Assembly: GCA_937941095.1 (NCBI GenBank)
Contig: CALDYJ010000057.1
Coordinates: 1-44,881, forward strand
Origin: an uncultured Saprospiraceae bacterium
GTDB lineage: Bacteria > Bacteroidota > Bacteroidia > Chitinophagales > Saprospiraceae
DNA: 44,881 nucleotides
Direction: 5' to 3'
Made by a program: the position numbers and the translations under genes. Every line of letters starts with the position of its first letter. The first letter of the stretch is position 1. Below, piece by piece: positions 1 through 9,452 of the stretch. Below the pieces are notes generated by a model that saw only the letters and a list, made by a program, of their open reading frames with translations, did not search any database and had not been told where the DNA came from.

Positions 1-345
1 CTTCATCTTCATCTTTATCTTTATCTTTATCTTTATCTTCATCTTCATTCTCATCCTAATCTTCGTTTTCATCTTCATCTTCATCTTTATTCTCATTCTC
101 ATCATCACCTTCATCTTTATCTTCATGTCATCCTCATCTTCACCTTCACCTTCATCCTCGTCTTCATCTCATCCTCATCTTCGTCTTCATCCTCGTCCTC
201 GTCTTCATCCTCATCTTCATCCTCATCTTCATCCTCATCTTCATCTTCATCTTCATCCTCATCTTCATCTTCATCTTCATCCTCATCTTCATCCTGATCC
301 TCATCCTCGTCCTCGTCCTCGTCCTCATTTTCTTTCACACCTTTG
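1..345. repeat. Degenerate hexanucleotide tract (TCATCT/TCATCC), coding for the acidic tail
   Basis: A low-complexity tract with period 6 (variants of TCATCT, TCATCC, TCGTCC, TTATCT on the plus strand) fills 1-345 and runs off the window. Read on the minus strand it encodes Asp-Glu, then Asp-Lys, dipeptides. Its phase slips near 168-170 and near 125-128, and an in-phase TAG sits at 56-58. Such tracts change length by slippage, so the number of units may differ between cells or be misassembled. Confidence 0.9.
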
Positions 346-848
346 AATTTAATCACTGGCTTAAGAAAGTATTCTCCTTGCTTTTTAAGAATCGAAGTAC
401 AAGCATAAAAATCAATCAGGAAATCTACACCGTCAGCAAAACCATCAACATTAAAATTAACTTTCACTTCTTCTTTCATAGACTCTAAAGGATATGATTC
501 TCCCTCAATTACGATGGTATTGTTATCTCCAATTTCAAACAGAACTTTTTCTATATTGTCCAAGCTAATTGATCCATTTGCTAAGAGGACATCCTTGCCA
601 TTTTGAAATTCTAGCAAATTATAAACTCCTGCTTGAGTATTCAAAGATATTTCATTTTCATCTTTATCAACAACAATCGCATTTAGGATTTCTACATTAA
701 CTTCATCCGCATCGAATGGACAATCAGTCATATATATGTTAACAATTTTAGCATTATCGTCAGCTTCATTGTCGGAACAATTGACAAAGGATAAAGCGAA
801 TAGTACACAAGTTGTAAATAATAAACAATTAGATTTTAATTTAAACAT
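123..848 (-). CDS. DUF4382-like lipoprotein with acidic Asp-Glu repeat tail
   Basis: Predicted lipoprotein of 241 residues. The N-terminus is a short hydrophobic signal ending in a lipobox-like FVNC (Cys about 24), so the protein is probably anchored in the envelope. Residues about 35-170 ([19 protein letters not shown] and [17 protein letters not shown]) resemble the DUF4382 family, a beta-rich domain of unknown function. From about residue 173 the protein is almost pure Asp-Glu, encoded by a 6-bp repeat. The last 14 residues are Met-Lys-Arg-rich because the repeat changes frame near base 169 before a TGA at 123-125. The same repeat continues to the left edge of the window, so the annotated stop is probably not the ancestral one. 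The tail may bind cations such as calcium, which is inference only. Family assignment is from recognition of pattern, not a search. Confidence 0.75.
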   Translation of the reverse strand: MFKLKSNCLLFTTCVLFALSFVNCSDNEADDNAKIVNIYMTDCPFDADEVNVEILNAIVVDKDENEISLNTQAGVYNLLEFQNGKDVLLANGSISLDNIEKVLFEIGDNNTIVIEGESYPLESMKEEVKVNFNVDGFADGVDFLIDFYACTSILKKQGEYFLKPVIKFKGVKENEDEDEDEDEDQDEDEDEDEDEDEDEDEDEDEDEDEDEDEDEDEDEDEDEDEDEMKTRMKVKVKMRMT

Positions 849-996
849 TAGATTTATTATAAAATGTTAAAGAATAAATGCAAGGAGGATTTCTGTGCAA
901 AGGTATCATTGCTCACAAAACTGATAATTGGGGAGAATTGATTTATATTATTTACAAAAATCAATCCAAGATTTCTTAAAAATGATAATAGGTGAT

Positions 997-2739
997 TTAA
1001 AACAAATCAGAACTTAAATAACGATCTCCACGATCACAAACAATGCTGACTATGAGACCTTCTTCTATTTCTTCTGCAACTTGTAATGCGGCAAACATTG
1101 CTCCTCCACTGCTCATTCCTGCAAAAATACCTTCTTCTTTAGCCATTCTTCTTGTTGTCGTTTTAGCATCATTTTCGTCAAGATAAATAATCTTATCGAT
1201 ACGACTTGGCTCATAAAATTCTGGTAACATTTCTGGAGACCATTTTCTGATCCCTGGAATTCTCGAACCTTCTTTTGGTTGACAGCCAATGATCTGAATG
1301 TTTGGGTTTTTCTCTTTTAAAAATCTTGATACACCCATAATGGTTCCTGTGGTTCCCATGCTGCTGACAAAGTGTGTTATTCGACCTTCTGTTTGTTTCC
1401 AAATCTCTGGTCCAGTTGTCTTGTAATGCATTAAATAATTATCAGGATTTCCAAACTGGTTGAGCAAAAAGTATTCACCACTGTCTGCCATTTCTAAAGC
1501 CAATGCTCTGGAGTATTCTATCGTTTTAGCTCCTGGAGTTAATATCAATTTTGCTCCATAAGCTTTCATAACCTTTTTACGTTCTTCGGTTGCACTATCT
1601 GGCATTATTAAGGTGACATCAATACCTAACTGCTGACCAACCATAGCTAAAGCAATACCAGTATTCCCTGAAGTAGCTTCGACTATTTTAGAACCAATTT
1701 TTATGTCTCCCCTATCGATGGCCCCTTTCAACATACCATAAGCCGCTCTATCTTTTACACTTCCTCCAGGATTATTTCCTTCTAGCTTTCCAAATATTTT
1801 CACTTTGGGCTTATTAAGACATAGGGTTTTAATTTCAACCAAAGGAGTATTACCGATTAGGTCAAACAACTTCATCAAAAAATATTCATGCTTGTCTTCA
1901 GGGTATGTATAAAGGTAGGTATCTACCTTATCAGATCCATTATCATGCATTTGAGCTTTGTAATAAATCTTTGTGCCTGGAGGTACAGATTTTGGCAGCC
2001 AAACATTACCTCCAATGACGCTATTTTTTCCTACGACAGTATCTCCCCCTAAAATAGTCGCTCCAGCATAAATCACAACTCCATCTTCTATAGTGGGATG
2101 TCTTTTTACACTTGCCAATTCTTTTTTTACAGAAAGTGCTCCAAGCGTTACGCCTTGATATATTTTTACATTTTTACCAATGTGAGTAGTCTCACCAATA
2201 ACAATTCCTGTACCATGGTCAATGCAAAATCTTTCTGCGATGGTCGCTCCTGGATGTATGTCAATACCTGTTTTACCGTGTGCAATTTCAGAAATTGTTC
2301 TGGGTAAAGTCTTTACCTTAAGATTATATAAACAATTGGAAATTCTATGGGCAACGATGGCATAAAAACCAGGATAAGACCTGACTATCTCTTCTTTACT
2401 TTTTGCAGCTGGATCACCTTCAAAAGTTGCATCTAAATCACTTTGAATAAGCGTATATATGTTTGGGATTTCTTCAAAAAAAGCTTCTGCTACTAAGCGA
2501 GCCTTGCTTTCATTACCGTTCTTTATTAAAGCAATGAAATCTCTTTTTAATATCTGAAAATGAGCGCCGAGATCTTCGACGGATTCCATTTCGAACTCTC
2601 CTCGTAATGGAAAAAGCGCAGCGAATAAACTTTCGAAAAAAGTTTCTACCTTTTGCAAAGAAGGGAATTCAGGCGAATTCAGGTATTCTTTATAAATATT
2701 TTGAAGAAATTTCTTTTCCAAATTTTCGATTTGATACAT
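997..2739 (-). CDS. Serine acetyltransferase-cysteine synthase fusion (CysE/EpsC + CysM)
   Basis: A 580-residue protein joining both steps of cysteine synthesis: serine to O-acetylserine, then sulfide addition with PLP. Residues 1-288 are serine acetyltransferase: a helical N-terminal part, then left-handed beta-helix hexapeptides about 150-260, with the catalytic pair D160 (GIDIHPGA) and H175 (CIDHGTG), 15 residues apart as in CysE. Residues 289-580 are a full-length O-acetylserine sulfhydrylase: MKLFDLIGNTPLVEI start, PLP lysine K329 in NNPGGSVKDR, TSGNTG 356-361 binding substrate, SSMGTTGT 459-466 binding PLP phosphate. In Bacteroidota the two are usually separate neighbours. The junction is a T6 run directly before the CysM-type Met289. 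One T fewer would give a TGA overlapping that ATG. So this is either a true bifunctional enzyme or two coupled genes joined by a 1-bp indel. Cytoplasmic. Confidence 0.9.
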   Translation of the reverse strand: MYQIENLEKKFLQNIYKEYLNSPEFPSLQKVETFFESLFAALFPLRGEFEMESVEDLGAHFQILKRDFIALIKNGNESKARLVAEAFFEEIPNIYTLIQSDLDATFEGDPAAKSKEEIVRSYPGFYAIVAHRISNCLYNLKVKTLPRTISEIAHGKTGIDIHPGATIAERFCIDHGTGIVIGETTHIGKNVKIYQGVTLGALSVKKELASVKRHPTIEDGVVIYAGATILGGDTVVGKNSVIGGNVWLPKSVPPGTKIYYKAQMHDNGSDKVDTYLYTYPEDKHEYFLMKLFDLIGNTPLVEIKTLCLNKPKVKIFGKLEGNNPGGSVKDRAAYGMLKGAIDRGDIKIGSKIVEATSGNTGIALAMVGQQLGIDVTLIMPDSATEERKKVMKAYGAKLILTPGAKTIEYSRALALEMADSGEYFLLNQFGNPDNYLMHYKTTGPEIWKQTEGRITHFVSSMGTTGTIMGVSRFLKEKNPNIQIIGCQPKEGSRIPGIRKWSPEMLPEFYEPSRIDKIIYLDENDAKTTTRRMAKEEGIFAGMSSGGAMFAALQVAEEIEEGLIVSIVCDRGDRYLSSDLF

Positions 2740-2783
2740 TAACTACTACCATAATCGAATATTAAGCCAAAAAGTTTACTGCT

Positions 2784-5072
2784 TTAAGTCCTTTCCCCAG
2801 AGACTGGATAAAATATTTCAAGGACTTGTTCTCTGTTTTTAATTTCAATAGCAGCTCCATTTCCAGAAAAGGTGTCATAAGGTCTTAATTCAGAAAAATC
2901 TAAGCTGGTTTCTTTTTCCAACTGTTTTAAACTGCATTGGAACTCTTTAAAAACAATGTTACTGTTTAAATTCAAATCTTCAAGATCAAAATCAATAGTA
3001 TCAATCAATCTTTCTTGGCTTAATTTGAAAGCGGTTGCTTTTAAATTTGCAAGATCATCAGAGTATAAAACTACTTTGAAAAATTCCATTGGAATTTGGA
3101 CATTTCTTCTTTTTGGATCCGTCTGTTTAAAGATTGGCCCGCTAAAAACAGAAATTTTAGATTGTTTTACATTTTCCAAACTAACCCCAGTCTCAAGAAT
3201 GATCTTTTCTAATTTTCCCCAAACGCCTCCATAGCTAGATCTGTTAAGTTGTGGCACTTGTGGACAAGCATTGGTATGTACACAGGTAAGGTTTGCATTT
3301 CTCAAGGCTTCATCTGGGCTTGTGCCCCAATTAGCATCTTCGCGCCTGCTCATGTGGCCTTTATCAAAGCCACTCCGTGCATAAAAATCATTCTCCAATT
3401 GATAGGCTATATCCATTCTATTGTCCCTTATCCATTTATCTTTGCGTTTTGATTTATCGAGGCGCTTACTTGGATTTCCATCGATATTAATAGCAGAAAT
3501 AAAAGGCAATCTCCTTTCTGCATTTTGAATAACACTGTATTTGTAATACCTTAAAATATATGATCGACTGTTTTTTAACTTTGCTTTTAACTTACTTGCT
3601 TTCCCTTTGGGTTTCGGAATGGCAATAGATTCCCCTATTCCTATAAAGTCTCCTTGGTAACCTTTACATTTAGAATAGTCCATGTTTCTTTCTAATCTCA
3701 ATGATTCATCTTCCAGATCATCCGATTGATTGTCAAGAGAACTGTCGACTTGTTTGTTTGTGGTTTGATCAGTTGATTTCTTCTGTGGGATGTTTACGGG
3801 ATCTTTTACTGTACTGTCATTGTCTAATTGCTGATTAGTGTTATCTTCGACTACAGGAGCTTTACTAGCAACTTGATTTGACTTTTTACCAGAAAAATTT
3901 ATACTTACATTTTCATTAGACTCTAAAAGCGAAGCAGGAAAAGAAACATTGACCATTCCATGTTGAATTGTCGTGGTACTTTTTTGCGCTGGTTTTGGAT
4001 CTAAAGCTTCAAGTTTTTTATTCATTGAAGATTTTGAATGCCCATTGCTTTTGGGATTTAATAAAGCAGCTACTAATTCATCATTTGGAAAAAAAGATTC
4101 TATGTGTTTTCTTATGACACTAATTCGGATCCCTTCGTTTGCTTTCCAATGTACTCTAGACTCATCTATAGTCCCATCTTCCTCTTCTTCAATGACCTGT
4201 CCATTTTTATCTAATATTTGCCCTTCACTATTCATACTAGGCACACCACTGTGATGCAATCCTACTAATTGAAATTGATCATTAAACACAGGACTGCCAC
4301 TACTTCCTTGAGCAGTATCAGATTTGTACATGATGGTCGTAGGCGTAATTCCGATAAATTGATTTTCTCTTATGGAAAGTTGTTTTAAATCACCTCCTGG
4401 ATGATGAATAATGTTTAACAATTCTTCGTTGATTTCGCCCAATTTACCACTTACTTTTTCCATCGGCACAAAGCCTATCTCGCTTAGATGATGTAGGCCA
4501 GTAGTATCCAATTGTTCAACAGCAACAAAGCAATAGTCTAGATTTTCATTAGCGTAAAAAAATTGATCTGGTTTAAATCTGTGGATAGCTGTGGCTTTAG
4601 GCAAACCTTTGGAGTCGTATTCGTAATAAAACTCAAGCAATGAATCTTTAGCCGAATTTATGCTATTAAAAACATGGTGGTTGGTCAACAATAAATGTTC
4701 TGAAACCATAAAACCAGTTGCATAACCCAAAATGGCCTTTCCATCCCTTAAGATGACTCTTCCTACTTTTCTTTTTGCTTCAGCAATGAGGTCTATGAAA
4801 TTAGAATAAACTGAATCGTTTTTACCAATTGCACGCTCCAATGCAAAATCAACTGGTTCTGGAGCATTAGATTCTATGTTTTTCTTTCGTCTTTCAAGAT
4901 TTTTCTCGCTTCCTAAAATATTATCTTTGGTAATGTTTTTGACAAAGGCTTTTTCAAAAACAAATGATTTTACAGAGTCTCCTTTTTTAGATTTTTCCTC
5001 TTCCCAATGATTGAATCGATCACAACATTTGAGGAATTGATCCTTGGAGATTTGCATATTTGGTATTTTCAA
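2784..5072 (-). CDS. Trypsin-like (V8-type) protease fused to DNA/RNA non-specific endonuclease
   Basis: 762 residues, no signal peptide. Residues about 95-335 form a glutamyl-endopeptidase-like serine protease: TNHHV with catalytic H133, D179 in NLDYCFVAV, and S258 in GSSGSPVF. Residues about 340-465 are a low-complexity linker rich in Ser, Asn, Lys and Asp. Residues about 500-740 are an Endonuclease_NS (NucA/EndoG/Serratia nuclease) domain: FDKGHMSRRED with general base H573, then CPQVPQLNR with the likely metal-binding N610 and KLE about 620-622. Both active sites look intact. The first 90 residues match nothing I recognise and could be an adaptor. A protease and a nuclease on one chain without export signal suggests an intracellular toxin or defence effector, possibly activated by self-cleavage in the linker; this is inference. 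It sits 44 bp upstream of the cysteine gene and 57 bp downstream of the CHU_C gene on the same strand. Confidence 0.85.
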   Translation of the reverse strand: MKIPNMQISKDQFLKCCDRFNHWEEEKSKKGDSVKSFVFEKAFVKNITKDNILGSEKNLERRKKNIESNAPEPVDFALERAIGKNDSVYSNFIDLIAEAKRKVGRVILRDGKAILGYATGFMVSEHLLLTNHHVFNSINSAKDSLLEFYYEYDSKGLPKATAIHRFKPDQFFYANENLDYCFVAVEQLDTTGLHHLSEIGFVPMEKVSGKLGEINEELLNIIHHPGGDLKQLSIRENQFIGITPTTIMYKSDTAQGSSGSPVFNDQFQLVGLHHSGVPSMNSEGQILDKNGQVIEEEEDGTIDESRVHWKANEGIRISVIRKHIESFFPNDELVAALLNPKSNGHSKSSMNKKLEALDPKPAQKSTTTIQHGMVNVSFPASLLESNENVSINFSGKKSNQVASKAPVVEDNTNQQLDNDSTVKDPVNIPQKKSTDQTTNKQVDSSLDNQSDDLEDESLRLERNMDYSKCKGYQGDFIGIGESIAIPKPKGKASKLKAKLKNSRSYILRYYKYSVIQNAERRLPFISAINIDGNPSKRLDKSKRKDKWIRDNRMDIAYQLENDFYARSGFDKGHMSRREDANWGTSPDEALRNANLTCVHTNACPQVPQLNRSSYGGVWGKLEKIILETGVSLENVKQSKISVFSGPIFKQTDPKRRNVQIPMEFFKVVLYSDDLANLKATAFKLSQERLIDTIDFDLEDLNLNSNIVFKEFQCSLKQLEKETSLDFSELRPYDTFSGNGAAIEIKNREQVLEIFYPVSGERT

Positions 5073-5129
5073 GCAATGTAAGAAATATGCATCGAATGAG
5101 CTAAATTTTTTATGCGTAATAATAAAAAA

Positions 5130-7478
5130 TTATCTAAGCAATGTTACATCGCCTTTCAAAAGTTCGGTAGTGCCATCGAGGTAAACAATCTCTGCTACAT
5201 AAACGAAAATACCAAGGTTCACATTTTCGCCTTTTAAGTTTCCATTCCAACCTTCAGTTTCTGTGTTCGCTTGAAAGTTTTGGTTTTCAAAAAGCAAATT
5301 ACCCCATCGATCATACACCTTCAGAAATGCTATCTTTTCAATTGCACAGTTTCCATAAACAGTAAAGTAATCATTGATGCCATCACCATTTGGACTAAAA
5401 GTATTTGGGATGTAATTAAACTTTACCAATTCACTATCCAAATCGATAGAAGCTGTATTCTTACATCCATTCTCATCAACAATTTTTACTGAAAATGGCC
5501 CATTATTATAATTAAGAACTTGCGGTCTATCACAATTGCTACAATTTAAATGTTCAGCAGGAGACCATATCAAAGAATCTATGCTTGAATTACTATCTAG
5601 GTAAAGACTAATTGGACTACAAGGATCAATAGCCGAAATGGGTAAAATTTCCAGCTTAGGCATTGGATTAATAATAAGATTCACAGAATCATAAACAAAG
5701 CAACTATCTTTTTCAACAGCTAAGTGATACATACCTGACCAATCTGCTTGGGCCGATTCAAATTCTACGTATTGCTCTGATGAAACAAAGCCTTCAGGAC
5801 CTGTCCAATAAAAGTTTGCCTGCTCTACACCAATGATGGCATTTAAAAACACAAGATTACTATCCCCTTCACAAGATTCTTCTGCGCCTAAAGCATTTAC
5901 AATAGGCAAACCAAGCGGAACATTCAGCGCATAAACACCTGGCACAGCTGATGAACATTGTTGATCAGTTAATGCTTCTATGATTATATCTGTGTATTCG
6001 CCAGGAGAAAGGTTAGCTATAAGTAGGTATCCATCGTTTGCTGAAATTTCTAATGGTCCTTCTTTTAAGCCATTGAAAGCATAACAAACAACGAAACTGT
6101 TTCCTTCATGGAAAAGAGGAGATTGGATGATCAAGGCTCCATCGTCTTCACTACTGCAATTCACAGGTTCTTTTACTTCCACCAATGCATCTTGTAAATC
6201 AAAGACTGAAATTTGGACACAAGAAGAATCCGAAAAAACATTTGTACTAGGATCATCAGATAAGACGGTACCTCCAAAATCATCTGGCACACCTAAAAAA
6301 GCTTGATTACAAAAAAATGTTTCTTGTTGTGGGTTCTTGACTTTCACTGTAAATTCCGTTTCAGAATCCGCAGCCTGGAAGGCATTATCATAGTGTAGAA
6401 TTTCTGTACCCAAGCCTGTGCCTGGACTTGGATCTGATAAAAGAGGATTTGTCGGTAGGATTTCTACGATCTCCATCCCCTTTGGAAAGGTATCTGAAAA
6501 AACAAGATCCGTAAATGAGGTTTCAGCATTATTAATCAATGTAAATTCAAAGTGAATAAATTCATCTGCACAACTGACTATGCTTTCTTTAACTTGTTTT
6601 TCTAAACTAATGGTATAAGGACAAGAACATCCATCTACACCCGTAGTTAAAGGTCCGATACCAACTAAACTTGTAAGGCCAGTTTCTTTATCAATACGAA
6701 TTAACTTTTTTTGCTCTAAAATTGGACCTGGCACTACGGAACCATAGCCATATAATTCTTGCTTGGCATTAAAAAACAAGCCCCCTATATGAATTACAAT
6801 TGAATCATCTATAGGTGCGATAAGCTTTACCATACCAAACTCATCACTAGCTACATCAGCATTGATGCTCAACAAATAACCTGCACTTGATACCGGTTGA
6901 TTAGGAAAACCTGCCGAAGCCCAAGCCCTTTGATAACTGAATATAGTATTAGGATCTTTTGGATCAAAAACAAAATCATCCAAAGCAAGCTCACACGGAC
7001 CACTTAAACCACTTGATGGGTGCCAAGACATATTTGTTTGTCCGACCTTTTTTAAATCATCACTTAGATCATAGAAGTATAAAGTGAAGTTGCTTTTTTC
7101 TTGCAAAGCATATATTCCATTTCGATTTACATCCCCAGCTGCAGAGGCCCATTCTTTAATTTCAGGTTCCTCACCTACAACTTCAAAATTACCATCGTTC
7201 TTTATTCTAATGATCTTATTGCTGTAAATTTGGGCTGCATAAATGTAATTATCTAAGCGGTTAAATCCAGCTCCGTTAAACACAACATCTGTACTTACAA
7301 TTGGTGTGAAAGATACATTGGTGCCATCATAGTCAATCTCGAAAGAATTGGTGGGTGCTTCTCCAATTTGATATATAGAGATGATAAAATCCCCTGAACA
7401 AGGGAAATTCTGAGTAACTCCAATACTATATATTAGAACTACTGCTAAAAGAGACAGGCTTATAGATTTGTTTTGCAT
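5130..7478 (-). CDS. Secreted gliding-associated C-terminal (CHU_C, T9SS type B) protein
   Basis: 782 residues with a clear signal peptide (about 1-22, ending GVTQ). Residues about 30-290 look like a beta-propeller-like region of repeated strands. Residues about 295-400 form a DUF11-like module (FEFTLINNAETSFTDLVFSD). Residues about 420-680 are Ig/PKD-like repeats. The last about 95 residues are a CHU_C domain (YIPNTFSPNGDGINDYF, then VYDRWGNLLFEN, WNGN), the T9SS type B sorting signal, so the protein should be exported across the outer membrane and kept on the surface or released. It lies 57 bp after the CotH gene, probably in the same transcript. No catalytic motif is visible; an adhesive or matrix role is inference. 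The start codon lies inside an inverted repeat at 7475-7501. Confidence 0.85.
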   Translation of the reverse strand: MQNKSISLSLLAVVLIYSIGVTQNFPCSGDFIISIYQIGEAPTNSFEIDYDGTNVSFTPIVSTDVVFNGAGFNRLDNYIYAAQIYSNKIIRIKNDGNFEVVGEEPEIKEWASAAGDVNRNGIYALQEKSNFTLYFYDLSDDLKKVGQTNMSWHPSSGLSGPCELALDDFVFDPKDPNTIFSYQRAWASAGFPNQPVSSAGYLLSINADVASDEFGMVKLIAPIDDSIVIHIGGLFFNAKQELYGYGSVVPGPILEQKKLIRIDKETGLTSLVGIGPLTTGVDGCSCPYTISLEKQVKESIVSCADEFIHFEFTLINNAETSFTDLVFSDTFPKGMEIVEILPTNPLLSDPSPGTGLGTEILHYDNAFQAADSETEFTVKVKNPQQETFFCNQAFLGVPDDFGGTVLSDDPSTNVFSDSSCVQISVFDLQDALVEVKEPVNCSSEDDGALIIQSPLFHEGNSFVVCYAFNGLKEGPLEISANDGYLLIANLSPGEYTDIIIEALTDQQCSSAVPGVYALNVPLGLPIVNALGAEESCEGDSNLVFLNAIIGVEQANFYWTGPEGFVSSEQYVEFESAQADWSGMYHLAVEKDSCFVYDSVNLIINPMPKLEILPISAIDPCSPISLYLDSNSSIDSLIWSPAEHLNCSNCDRPQVLNYNNGPFSVKIVDENGCKNTASIDLDSELVKFNYIPNTFSPNGDGINDYFTVYGNCAIEKIAFLKVYDRWGNLLFENQNFQANTETEGWNGNLKGENVNLGIFVYVAEIVYLDGTTELLKGDVTLLR

Positions 7479-7501
7479 AAAACGTTAAGACGTTGTTATG
7501 C
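7475..7501 (-). promoter_or_regulatory. Inverted repeat spanning the start codon of the CHU_C gene
   Basis: On the minus strand GCATAACAACGT, a short loop, then ACGTTTTATGC form an imperfect hairpin whose 3' arm holds the ATG at 7478-7476. It could mask initiation in the mRNA. There is no T-run after it, so it is not a terminator. Could be chance in AT-rich DNA. Confidence 0.3.
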
Positions 7502-7535
7502 AGAATAGTAACTAGTTTAAAAGTAGAACTAGATT

Positions 7536-9452
7536 TTAATCTATTTTAATGAACTTGTAAGGTAGATTCAATCCATTTTCACTGCCTAATCTCAAGAAGT
7601 AAAATCCTTGGTTTAATTGACTAACATCTATTTCATAACTCCCATTATGAACTGAAGCTTCATGAATTAATTTACCTGATGCATTATAAATTCCTAGATT
7701 AAGTGTCTTAGTACTTAAGTCTTCTAAAAGCTCTACTTGCAAAATGTCCTTAACTGGATTTGGTGAAATTTTTAATACTTGATCCTTATTAAAATTGTGG
7801 ATCGAGCTTATCCCATCACATTCATATAATTCATCTATTTCGCTCTTTAATTCTTCTACCCTATTTTTTATCACAGCTTTGATCCCATTTTCACTAAGGT
7901 CTTGTTCAAAACTTTCAAATGAAGCTAATAAGTTTGGATCTTCTCTAACAGCATCTTCTATTAAATTCTTATTTCTGTCAATTAATTCATTATAATATTC
8001 TGGGTTGTAATGCTCTTGTAGTAATGTACAAAAGTATGCTAAATGTTTATCGTAAAACTCTGGCACAGCTAGCAATCTCCTTATCAAGACACCTTGATTC
8101 ATTCTTTGATCAATTGAAAAATTAAATCCACCACCACCTTCACTAGAGAATAAATCATACTCTTCTTCACATTCATTTGACCAAAAAGCACAACATGGGG
8201 TGTTGAAGTTGAACATAATGGCTAAAGTTCTTCTATTGGTATGATCAAAATTGGTTTGATTAAAAGCATTACATGCATCGAAATTTTTATTCGTTGAGAC
8301 AAATTCACAAAAGCTTTCACTGCAGTCAGGTCCAGTTGTAAGGGTTAGACAGACTTCATAACTTCCTGAACTTGTATACTCATGCACTGGTTCCTTTTCC
8401 GTGGAGGTCATCCCGTCTCCAAAATCCCATAAATATTCTGCATCATCGTTTGGAATAAAACTCAAATCAAAAAACTCAATCTTTGTAGTACCATCAGTAT
8501 AAGCAACATGGAAAGGGAACAATTCGCAATCATCTCCACCTGGACCACCAAAGCCTCCTCCACTCAATGCAAAGTTATAATCCCAAGGAATCCAATGAAA
8601 CATCCCTGTACTTAAATCTTCATAGATGTACCAGTTCCTACCATGCTCTAAGTAAGAGTCCCAGTTATTTGTAGCCACATCGACAGCCAATGTTTTAAGG
8701 AATAAGTCTACGTTAAATACCTCTTGGATGGCTTCTGGAAATTCTTCATCAGAACTGTTGTTTAACACATCCATCAAATTAATAAAACCCGACCAATCGT
8801 TTTCTGTTCTATTCGTTTTAAGTTCAAAAACATTGTTGTAATTAAAATCATTATTTCCCAACCATTCAAAATGACTCCAAGCTTTATTTTTGAAAAGGTT
8901 TCCATCATCGTCTTCAAAATTTCTTTGTAAAAATTCTTTATCGATTTGTTCGATGACTTGGTATAAACCCCAATATTCATCATTGAAATATACTTTTGCG
9001 AAGGAAGTCCTTGAAGCTGCAACGCCATTTGCATTAAGCAAATCATAACAGATGACATCTCTATGCAAACCAGGATCACCAGTACCATTGTTTAAATTCA
9101 ACTTCCTTAATCCATCGAATCTTTTACCTGGCACAAATTCGTTAAAATCTATTTTAATGGGTTTTTTATTTTGATCATATGGATAAGAGGTGAAGCCTTT
9201 AAACCGTACTCCAACAGAATCAACTAGTTCGCCATCAATGGTCACATCACCTAATAAATATGGCACTGGATCAAAGGGGTCTGAATTATTTTCATAATTA
9301 TTGGTCAATGTTGTCCAATAGTTAAGTTGGCTAAAGTTAAACCGAATCTCATGAAGCACCTCAGTATTAAATATATTATCCCCTTGATTTTGAGCAAGTA
9401 AGCTGGAAGAGTAAATGAAAATGACAAGTAGGGAATTAATTATATTTTTCAT
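7536..9452 (-). CDS. CotH-family protein with inserted PKD domain and T9SS type A tail
   Basis: 638 residues, signal peptide about 1-20 (SSSLLAQ). Residues about 30-305 carry CotH features: VGVRFKGFTSY, KPIKIDFNEF, LRKLNLNNGTGDPG, RDVICYDLLNANGV, WGLYQVIEQID, NLFKNKAW and IPWDYNFALSGG (D291). CotH proteins are atypical protein kinases that phosphorylate spore-coat proteins in Bacillus; in Bacteroidota their targets are mostly unknown. A PKD domain (LWDFGDG 341-347, about 318-388) interrupts the CotH fold just after the glycine-rich loop, and CotH-like sequence resumes about 405-545. The last about 75 residues (KISPNPVKDILQVEL onward) are a Por-secretion tail, so it is a T9SS cargo. First gene of a likely run with the next three minus-strand genes, with gaps of 44-57 bp. 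Confidence 0.85.
   Translation of the reverse strand: MKNIINSLLVIFIYSSSLLAQNQGDNIFNTEVLHEIRFNFSQLNYWTTLTNNYENNSDPFDPVPYLLGDVTIDGELVDSVGVRFKGFTSYPYDQNKKPIKIDFNEFVPGKRFDGLRKLNLNNGTGDPGLHRDVICYDLLNANGVAASRTSFAKVYFNDEYWGLYQVIEQIDKEFLQRNFEDDDGNLFKNKAWSHFEWLGNNDFNYNNVFELKTNRTENDWSGFINLMDVLNNSSDEEFPEAIQEVFNVDLFLKTLAVDVATNNWDSYLEHGRNWYIYEDLSTGMFHWIPWDYNFALSGGGFGGPGGDDCELFPFHVAYTDGTTKIEFFDLSFIPNDDAEYLWDFGDGMTSTEKEPVHEYTSSGSYEVCLTLTTGPDCSESFCEFVSTNKNFDACNAFNQTNFDHTNRRTLAIMFNFNTPCCAFWSNECEEEYDLFSSEGGGGFNFSIDQRMNQGVLIRRLLAVPEFYDKHLAYFCTLLQEHYNPEYYNELIDRNKNLIEDAVREDPNLLASFESFEQDLSENGIKAVIKNRVEELKSEIDELYECDGISSIHNFNKDQVLKISPNPVKDILQVELLEDLSTKTLNLGIYNASGKLIHEASVHNGSYEIDVSQLNQGFYFLRLGSENGLNLPYKFIKID

Noticed and set aside
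1..345. Possible CRISPR array because of short regular repeats
   Set aside because: The unit is 6 bp without unique spacers and it encodes an acidic tail.
125..346. Open frame on the plus strand rich in Ser, Pro and His
   Set aside because: It is the opposite strand of the hexamer tract; repeats of period 6 stay open in several frames, and the minus frame has a signal peptide and a domain.
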